In this document: positions 59,330 through 64,000 of the stretch, one piece after another
How the letters are laid out: each line of letters begins with the position of its first letter
Numbering within the stretch: position 1 is the stretch's first letter
Assembly: GCA_030041475.1 (NCBI GenBank)
Contig: JASHNU010000012.1
Location: forward strand, 1 to 64,000
Direction: 5' to 3'
DNA from: Candidatus Sulfotelmatobacter sp.
Lineage (GTDB): Bacteria; Acidobacteriota; Terriglobia; Terriglobales; Acidobacteriaceae
Length of the DNA stretch: 64,000 nt
Notes under the pieces: model-generated
What the model was told of the DNA's origin: nothing
What the model saw: the letters and a program-made list of their open reading frames with translations, nothing else
The model's database searches: none
Translations under genes and position numbers: made by a program

Positions 59330-60694
59330 ATGTCGATGTCGTGGGAAATGGATTACAAGAGAAGGCTGAAGACTGCCGACGAGGCGCTGCGTTGCGTGCA
59401 ATCGGGGATGCGCGTATACATCCAGCCGGGCTGCGCCGAACCGGAGACACTGGTCGAGGCGCTGATGCGCCGGGCGCCCGATCTTTATGACGTGGAAATC
59501 GTGCACATGATGACCATGGGCTGCGCGCCCTACGTCGCCCCGGAAATGGCCGGCCACTTCCGGCATAACGCGATGTTCATCGGCGGAAACGTGCGTGAGG
59601 CCATTAATGACGGCCGCGCCGACTACACTCCCATCTATCTGAGCGAAATCGAAGAACTGTTCGAGAGCGGGGCGATGCCGATCGACGTGGCGCTGATCGA
59701 GGTTTCTCCTCCCGACTCGCACGGCTTCTGCAGCTTTGGTGTGGGCGTGGATACGACCCTGACTGCCTCGCAATGCGCGCAGTATGTCGTGGCCCAGATC
59801 AACGACAACATGCCGCGCACCTACGGCGACAGCTTCATTCATGTCAGTGACATTGATGCGTTTGTCGAGTCGTCGCGGCCGCTATGCGTCATGAAAAAGT
59901 CGATCGTCACCGACCTGCAGGTCGCCATCGCCCGCAACGTGGCCGGGCTGATTGAAGACGGGGCCGTCCTGCAGACTGGCATTGGAGGCATTCCGGATGC
60001 GGTATTGCCCCTGCTGGCCGACCGCAAAGATCTCGGAGTGCACAGCGAACTGGTTTCTGACGGCGCGATTCCGCTGATTGAAGCCGGCGTCATCACCGGC
60101 GCCCGCAAAAACTTCAAACCGCGCAAAATCATTCTGGGATTTGCCCTGGGAACCAAGCGGCTGTTCGATTTCATGGACAACAATCCCATCTTCGAGTTTC
60201 ACCCCACCGCCTACACCAACGATCCCATCCTGATTGCGCGCAACGACAACATGATCGCGATCAACTCCGCCCTGCAGGTCGATCTGACCGGCCAGGTCTG
60301 CTCGGACTCGATCGGCAACCAGTTCTACTCGGGCATTGGCGGGCAGGTGGACTTCCTGCGCGGGGCCTCGCATTCGAAGGGCGGCAAGCCGATCATTGCA
60401 ATCTCGTCGACGGCAAAGCAGGGAACCATCTCGCGGATTGTGCCTATGCTCGATCCCGGGGCGGGAGTCGTGACTTCGCGCGGCCTGGTCCGCTACGTCG
60501 TCACCGAATACGGTGTGGCGTATCTGCACGGCAAGTCGATTCGCGAACGGGCCAAGGCTCTGATCGAGATCGCGCATCCCAAGTTTCGTGCAGAACTGTA
60601 CGAGTACTGCGAAAAAACCAAGTGGTTGCAGCATCCCAAGCCGGAGTACTTGAAGGCACAAGCGGCTGCGACGAGGTCAGCCGAATATGTCTAG
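59330..60694 (+). CDS. Acetyl-CoA hydrolase/CoA-transferase family protein
   Basis: A 454-residue enzyme of the 4-hydroxybutyrate/acetate CoA-transferase group, which moves CoA between acyl groups. Motifs: [30 protein letters not shown], the CoA-binding [11 protein letters not shown] (about 216-226) and [11 protein letters not shown], whose Glu240 is the probable catalytic glutamate. The late [14 protein letters not shown] is typical too. It overlaps the ferredoxin gene by 8 bases, tying it to the 2-oxoacid oxidoreductase whose acyl-CoA products it could use. Confidence 0.92.
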   Translation: MSMSWEMDYKRRLKTADEALRCVQSGMRVYIQPGCAEPETLVEALMRRAPDLYDVEIVHMMTMGCAPYVAPEMAGHFRHNAMFIGGNVREAINDGRADYTPIYLSEIEELFESGAMPIDVALIEVSPPDSHGFCSFGVGVDTTLTASQCAQYVVAQINDNMPRTYGDSFIHVSDIDAFVESSRPLCVMKKSIVTDLQVAIARNVAGLIEDGAVLQTGIGGIPDAVLPLLADRKDLGVHSELVSDGAIPLIEAGVITGARKNFKPRKIILGFALGTKRLFDFMDNNPIFEFHPTAYTNDPILIARNDNMIAINSALQVDLTGQVCSDSIGNQFYSGIGGQVDFLRGASHSKGGKPIIAISSTAKQGTISRIVPMLDPGAGVVTSRGLVRYVVTEYGVAYLHGKSIRERAKALIEIAHPKFRAELYEYCEKTKWLQHPKPEYLKAQAAATRSAEYV

Positions 60695-60986
60695 CCCATC
60701 CAAAGCGGAAGCGGCGCGCGGCAACGTCACCGTCAATGTTGAGGAGTGCAAAGGATGCGGGCTGTGTGTGGAGTCGTGCCCGCCGAAGTGCCTGGAGCTG
60801 GCGCCGGAGCTGAGCGCCTACGGCGTGCACCCGGCGCGCTACATCGGGCACGACTGCACCGGATGCGGCATTTGTTTCTATTGCTGTCCGGAGCCGGGCG
60901 CGATCACGGTGTACCGGCGGCTCGCCCCGTACAAGCCCGTCGCTCCACGAGAAATTCCAGGAGAGCAACATGCGGCAACTTTGTAA
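60687..60986 (+). CDS. 2[4Fe-4S] ferredoxin subunit of the 2-oxoacid oxidoreductase
   Basis: A 99-residue protein with two complete cluster motifs, [16 protein letters not shown] and [15 protein letters not shown]. It corresponds to the delta/ferredoxin-like subunit of the 2-oxoacid:ferredoxin oxidoreductase encoded next, which passes electrons from the thiamine site to soluble ferredoxin. Its 5' end overlaps the CoA-transferase gene by 8 bases and its 3' end overlaps the alpha-subunit gene by 17 bases. Confidence 0.93.
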   Translation: MSSPSKAEAARGNVTVNVEECKGCGLCVESCPPKCLELAPELSAYGVHPARYIGHDCTGCGICFYCCPEPGAITVYRRLAPYKPVAPREIPGEQHAATL

Positions 60987-62022
60987 AGGCAACGTTGCGG
61001 TCATCAAGGGCGCAGTGCTGGCGGGTTGCCGGGCGTATTACGGCTACCCCATAACGCCGGCGAGCGAAGTCGCAGAAGCGGCGGCCCTGTACATTCCCGA
61101 GGTCGGCGGCACATTCGTGCAGGCTGAAAGCGAGACCGCCGCCATCAACATGGTTTATGGGGCGGCCTCGGCGGGAGTGCGCGCCATGTCGGCCTCCTCC
61201 GGCCCGGGACTCAGCCTGATGCAGGAGGGCATCTCCTATCTTGCCGGTTCCGAGCTGCCCTGCGTGATCGTTGATATCATGCGCGGAGGTCCCGGCCTCG
61301 GCAACATCGCCCCCGAGCAAAGCGACTACTTTGCCATGGTCAAGGGCGGAGGCCACGGCAACTATCGCAACATCGTCGTTGCGCCAGCTTCGGTGCAGGA
61401 GATGGCCGACCTTACGATCCTTGCCTTCGAACTTGCTGACAAGTACCGCAATCCGGCCATCGTCCTGACCGATGGTTTCGTTGGGCAAATGATGGAGCCG
61501 CTCAACCTTGAATACCGCGAAATCCTCGCCCCGCCAAAGCCGTGGGCGGTGCAGGGAACTGCGGGCACGCGCAAGAACATGATCAGCTCGATCGTGCTCG
61601 AACCCGATGAACTGGAAGAGCACCAGCGCCGCATGGAAGCGAAATATATCCGCTGCCAGCAGACCGAGACCCGCTGCGAAGAATACTGCACCGAGGACGC
61701 GGAATTGATTCTAGTGGGCTTCGGCATTGTTTCGCGCGTGCTGCGCTCGGCCGTGGACCAGGCGCGCAAGCAGGGAATCAAGGCGGGATTATTCCGGCCG
61801 ATCACGTTATGGCCGTTCCCGTCGACGGAGTTGGCTGCTTGCTCGGCGCGGGCGGAGAAGATTCTGGTCGTTGAACTAAGCAACGGCCAGATGGTCGAAG
61901 ATGTCCGCCTGGCGCTCAATGGAACGAAGCCCATCGACTTCTATGGGCGAGTCGGGGGCAATGTGCCGACCGTCGAGGAATTAGTGGTGAAGATTGAGGA
62001 GCAGATTCCAGCTTCGGTGTAA
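60970..62022 (+). CDS. vorB: 2-oxoacid:ferredoxin oxidoreductase alpha subunit (VorB-like)
   Basis: A 350-residue alpha subunit. VorB-type features are [66 protein letters not shown] and [19 protein letters not shown]. The C-terminal part is the domain II transketolase fold. Similarity by eye is best to the 2-oxoisovalerate type; 2-oxoglutarate or pyruvate types are alternatives. ATG at 60970 overlaps the preceding gene by 17 bases. Confidence 0.93.
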   Translation: MRQLCKGNVAVIKGAVLAGCRAYYGYPITPASEVAEAAALYIPEVGGTFVQAESETAAINMVYGAASAGVRAMSASSGPGLSLMQEGISYLAGSELPCVIVDIMRGGPGLGNIAPEQSDYFAMVKGGGHGNYRNIVVAPASVQEMADLTILAFELADKYRNPAIVLTDGFVGQMMEPLNLEYREILAPPKPWAVQGTAGTRKNMISSIVLEPDELEEHQRRMEAKYIRCQQTETRCEEYCTEDAELILVGFGIVSRVLRSAVDQARKQGIKAGLFRPITLWPFPSTELAACSARAEKILVVELSNGQMVEDVRLALNGTKPIDFYGRVGGNVPTVEELVVKIEEQIPASV

Positions 62023-62043
62023 TGGCCGGGCAGGGAGCTAGCT

Positions 62044-63561
62044 ATGGCATTGCAAGACACGATCCAAGTCGTCGAACCGGCGGAGGAACCCAAGGTGGCG
62101 ACCGACAACTATGAAGTCGTGCATGAGAAGTCGAAACTGTTCTATCCGGAGTACGAGCGGAAGTCTGATCTCAAACATCAGACCCATTACTGTCCCGGCT
62201 GCGGCCACGGCGTCGTCCACAAGCTGATCGCCGAGGCGCTCGAAGACCTGGGCGTGCAGGACGAGACGATTCTGGTCAGCCCCGTGGGCTGCTCGGTCTT
62301 CGCCTACTACTATTTCGACGTCGGCAATGTGCAGGTGGCCCATGGCCGTGCCCCGGCGGCAGCGACCGGGCTGAAGCGCGCCTGCCCGGACAAGATCGTC
62401 ATTGCCTACCAGGGAGACGGCGATCTGGCTGCGATCGGAACCGCGGAAATCGTGCACGCCGCCAATCGCGGCGAGAAGATCACGGTGTTCTTCGTCAACA
62501 ATGCGATCTATGGCATGACTGGCGGGCAAATGGCGCCGACTACACTCGTGGGGCAGCGCAGCACGACATCGCCATGGGGCCGGCGTCCGGTCAACGAAGG
62601 GTTTCCGCTGCACGTGTGCGAACTGCTTTCTTCCCTTGAAGCCCCGGTCTACATCGAGCGCGTCGCCCTCTCAGACAACAAAAACATCATGAAAGCGCGG
62701 CGGGCAGTGCGCAAGGCGCTCGAGTTGCAAAAGAATGGCGCCGGCTTTACGTTCGTCGAAATTCTTTCTCCCTGCCCGACGATCTGGGGCAAGGATCCGG
62801 TGGAAGCGCGCAAGTGGGTAGGCGAGAAGATGATTCCTAACTTCCCGCTGAACGTCTATCGCGACCGCAAGGTGGAGATTCCCAACAATAACGCCCCGCC
62901 GCACAAGACGGTGGAGGAAATTGTCAGCGGGGAACGCAAGGCTGCGGCTGAAGGCATGGTGCCGGGCCGGCAGCATCACTTCCGCGAAATGGGCATCAAG
63001 ATCGCCGGTTTCGGCGGGCAGGGTGTACTGCTGCTCGGCCAGCTACTGGCCGAGATGGGCATGCGCGAAGGTCTGGAAGTCAGCTGGCTGCCGTCTTACG
63101 GCCCGGAGATGCGTTCGGGCAGCGCCCATTGCCACGTCTGTCTGTCGAAAGAGCGAATCGGATCGCCGCTCCTTTCGCGCCCGGATGTTCTGATCGCGAT
63201 GAATGAGATCTCGTTGCGCAAATTTGCTGCGCAAGTCGCGCCCGGCGGCACCATCCTCTACGGACGCGAGCGGTTGCCGGAAGATGTTCAGATCGAACAC
63301 GCTCAGGTGATCTGCATCCCGGCGTCGGAAATCGCGGACAAGCTTGGGTCTGCCAAAGTGGCAAATGTGGTCATGATGGGTGCTTTGCTCGAAGAGACGG
63401 AGTGCCTGTCATCCGCGACTGCGATGAAAGTGCTGGAGGCGAAGGTTAAGAATCCGGCGTTGCTCGAGCTGGATCGTAAAGCTCTCGACGCCGGCCGCGT
63501 CTACATTGACCACACTGTCGCCGTCGGTGCCGTCACGCAGGCCGATGGCTTTGCTCAGTAA
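62044..63561 (+). CDS. 2-oxoacid:ferredoxin oxidoreductase, fused beta and gamma subunits
   Basis: A 505-residue fusion. The first 275 residues are the thiamine-diphosphate-binding beta subunit (cluster motif CPGCGH at 50-55, VGCSVFAYYY, thiamine motif GDGDLAAIG at 124-132, NNAIYGMTGGQ). A linker follows, and from about 316 a gamma subunit begins (IKIAGFGGQGVLLLGQLLAE, SYGPEMRSGSAHCHV). In many organisms these are separate genes. With the ferredoxin and alpha subunit it makes a full oxidoreductase: 2-oxoacid plus CoA to acyl-CoA, CO2 and reduced ferredoxin. Confidence 0.94.
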   Translation: MALQDTIQVVEPAEEPKVATDNYEVVHEKSKLFYPEYERKSDLKHQTHYCPGCGHGVVHKLIAEALEDLGVQDETILVSPVGCSVFAYYYFDVGNVQVAHGRAPAAATGLKRACPDKIVIAYQGDGDLAAIGTAEIVHAANRGEKITVFFVNNAIYGMTGGQMAPTTLVGQRSTTSPWGRRPVNEGFPLHVCELLSSLEAPVYIERVALSDNKNIMKARRAVRKALELQKNGAGFTFVEILSPCPTIWGKDPVEARKWVGEKMIPNFPLNVYRDRKVEIPNNNAPPHKTVEEIVSGERKAAAEGMVPGRQHHFREMGIKIAGFGGQGVLLLGQLLAEMGMREGLEVSWLPSYGPEMRSGSAHCHVCLSKERIGSPLLSRPDVLIAMNEISLRKFAAQVAPGGTILYGRERLPEDVQIEHAQVICIPASEIADKLGSAKVANVVMMGALLEETECLSSATAMKVLEAKVKNPALLELDRKALDAGRVYIDHTVAVGAVTQADGFAQ

Positions 63562-63659
63562 GTCGGCAGCAGTTGGGCCGCCTGCATCGTTAATTTTCGG
63601 AGAAATCTTGGTTCCTCCCAATTGACGAGGCGCCGGACGGCGTTTAAGCTGCCTTGCCT

Positions 63660-63887
63660 ATGAGCATAGAGAATCTCGACCAGTTACGCCTCGCGTACAA
63701 AAGCGCAGTCGATGCCTGGGTGGACGCCATTCGCGCCGAAGAGGCTCTGGCTACGGAAGACCACTCGATGACTGCGTGGGAGCGCTGGGACGCTGCTCAC
63801 TTCCGCGAGCACGACGCCCATACTGAAGCCACCGCGGCACGCGAGGCCTACAAGGACGCTCTCCGGAGCGAAAATATCGGGATTTAG
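63660..63887 (+). CDS. Small hypothetical protein
   Basis: A 75-residue, acidic, fully helical protein (MSIENLDQLRLAYKSAVDAW, REHDAHTEATAAREAYKDAL). No ribosome-binding site was found before the ATG at 63660. It has no membrane helix, signal peptide or cysteine. It follows the oxidoreductase operon by about 100 bases. No function recognised. Confidence 0.6.
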   Translation: MSIENLDQLRLAYKSAVDAWVDAIRAEEALATEDHSMTAWERWDAAHFREHDAHTEATAAREAYKDALRSENIGI

Positions 63888-64000
63888 TGGGCATCTCAAG
63901 AGGTTTGCCGGTGGCCAGTACGGCCGCGCCATGGTCCTTATACCAGTCTGGCTATCTTCTTGAAAACAAGCTCCTGCCGGCGTTCCCGTGACTCCAATCA
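63888..64000. other. End of window, no feature recognised
   Basis: The last 113 bases contain no convincing gene start, repeat or terminator. A reverse frame of 82 codons over 63684-63932 is only the shadow of the small plus-strand gene. Confidence 0.4.

Noticed and set aside
60687-60986. Complex I-type or nitrogenase-type ferredoxin
   Set aside because: The overlap with CoA-transferase and VorB-like genes makes it the ferredoxin subunit of the 2-oxoacid oxidoreductase.
1-64000. CRISPR array, prophage or transposon
   Set aside because: No regularly spaced repeats, integrase, transposase or phage structural genes were seen; the repeats present are isolated short palindromes.

Overview
The window reads as a contig from a soil-type member of the Acidobacteriota (Terriglobia / Koribacter-like). 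This is inferred from overall protein character (large TonB-dependent receptor with a carboxypeptidase-like N-terminus, multihaem cytochrome bc cluster, small acidobacterial-style hypothetical proteins), moderately high GC, and intergenic DNA crowded with short palindromic repeats. No species can be named. Genes are dense on both strands and no phage, insertion sequence or CRISPR array was found.

Layout. 1-3270: tail of an unknown protein, ssb, a lipoprotein, a probably leaderless ferredoxin, and a gene split by one in-frame TAA. 3267-16780 (all minus): a respiratory block reading hemH, Rieske protein, b6-type cytochrome b, subunit IV, an eight-haem membrane cytochrome c, a cupredoxin-like lipoprotein, heme A synthase, an ABC exporter, a DUF420 protein and a HEAT/lipoyl-like membrane protein. 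It looks like a complete quinol:cytochrome c reductase with cofactor-assembly genes but no oxidase subunits. 16929-23797: Fpg/Nei glycosylase, NAD-type isocitrate dehydrogenase, NrdR, a structured intergenic region, an ECF sigma factor with an anti-sigma factor fused to an HNH-like domain, and a TonB-dependent receptor. 23979-37225: metH, an isolated nuoI, UbiD-type decarboxylase, M28 peptidase, PAS protein, hydrolase and two MacB/FtsX-type permeases.

37397-44883: a PRC/MgtE-N/CBS protein with a divergent NRAMP-family transporter (probable Mg2+ module), Nudix and GAF proteins, a BtuF-like protein coupled to an IscU-like scaffold, a HAD phosphatase, and MocA/XdhC-like molybdenum-enzyme maturation proteins. 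45056-56613: a quinone-oxidoreductase-like dehydrogenase, isolated nuoB, transglutaminase, HxlR regulator with DUF1330 protein, a two-gene ABC exporter and an amidase. 56826-63887: tRNA-Gly(CCC) preceded by a copy of its own 5' half, then a plus-strand run of TonB-like protein, OsmC, RsbRD-like protein, CoA-transferase, ferredoxin and a VOR-type 2-oxoacid:ferredoxin oxidoreductase with fused beta and gamma subunits. That run could oxidise branched-chain 2-oxoacids to acyl-CoA, reduce ferredoxin, and exchange or release the CoA.

All family calls come from reading the sequence by eye; no database search was run. The most interesting items are the eight-haem bc complex, the anti-sigma/HNH fusion, the NRAMP variant beside its MgtE-N/CBS partner, the VOR/CoA-transferase/RsbRD cluster, the in-frame stop at 2485 and the duplicated tRNA half.
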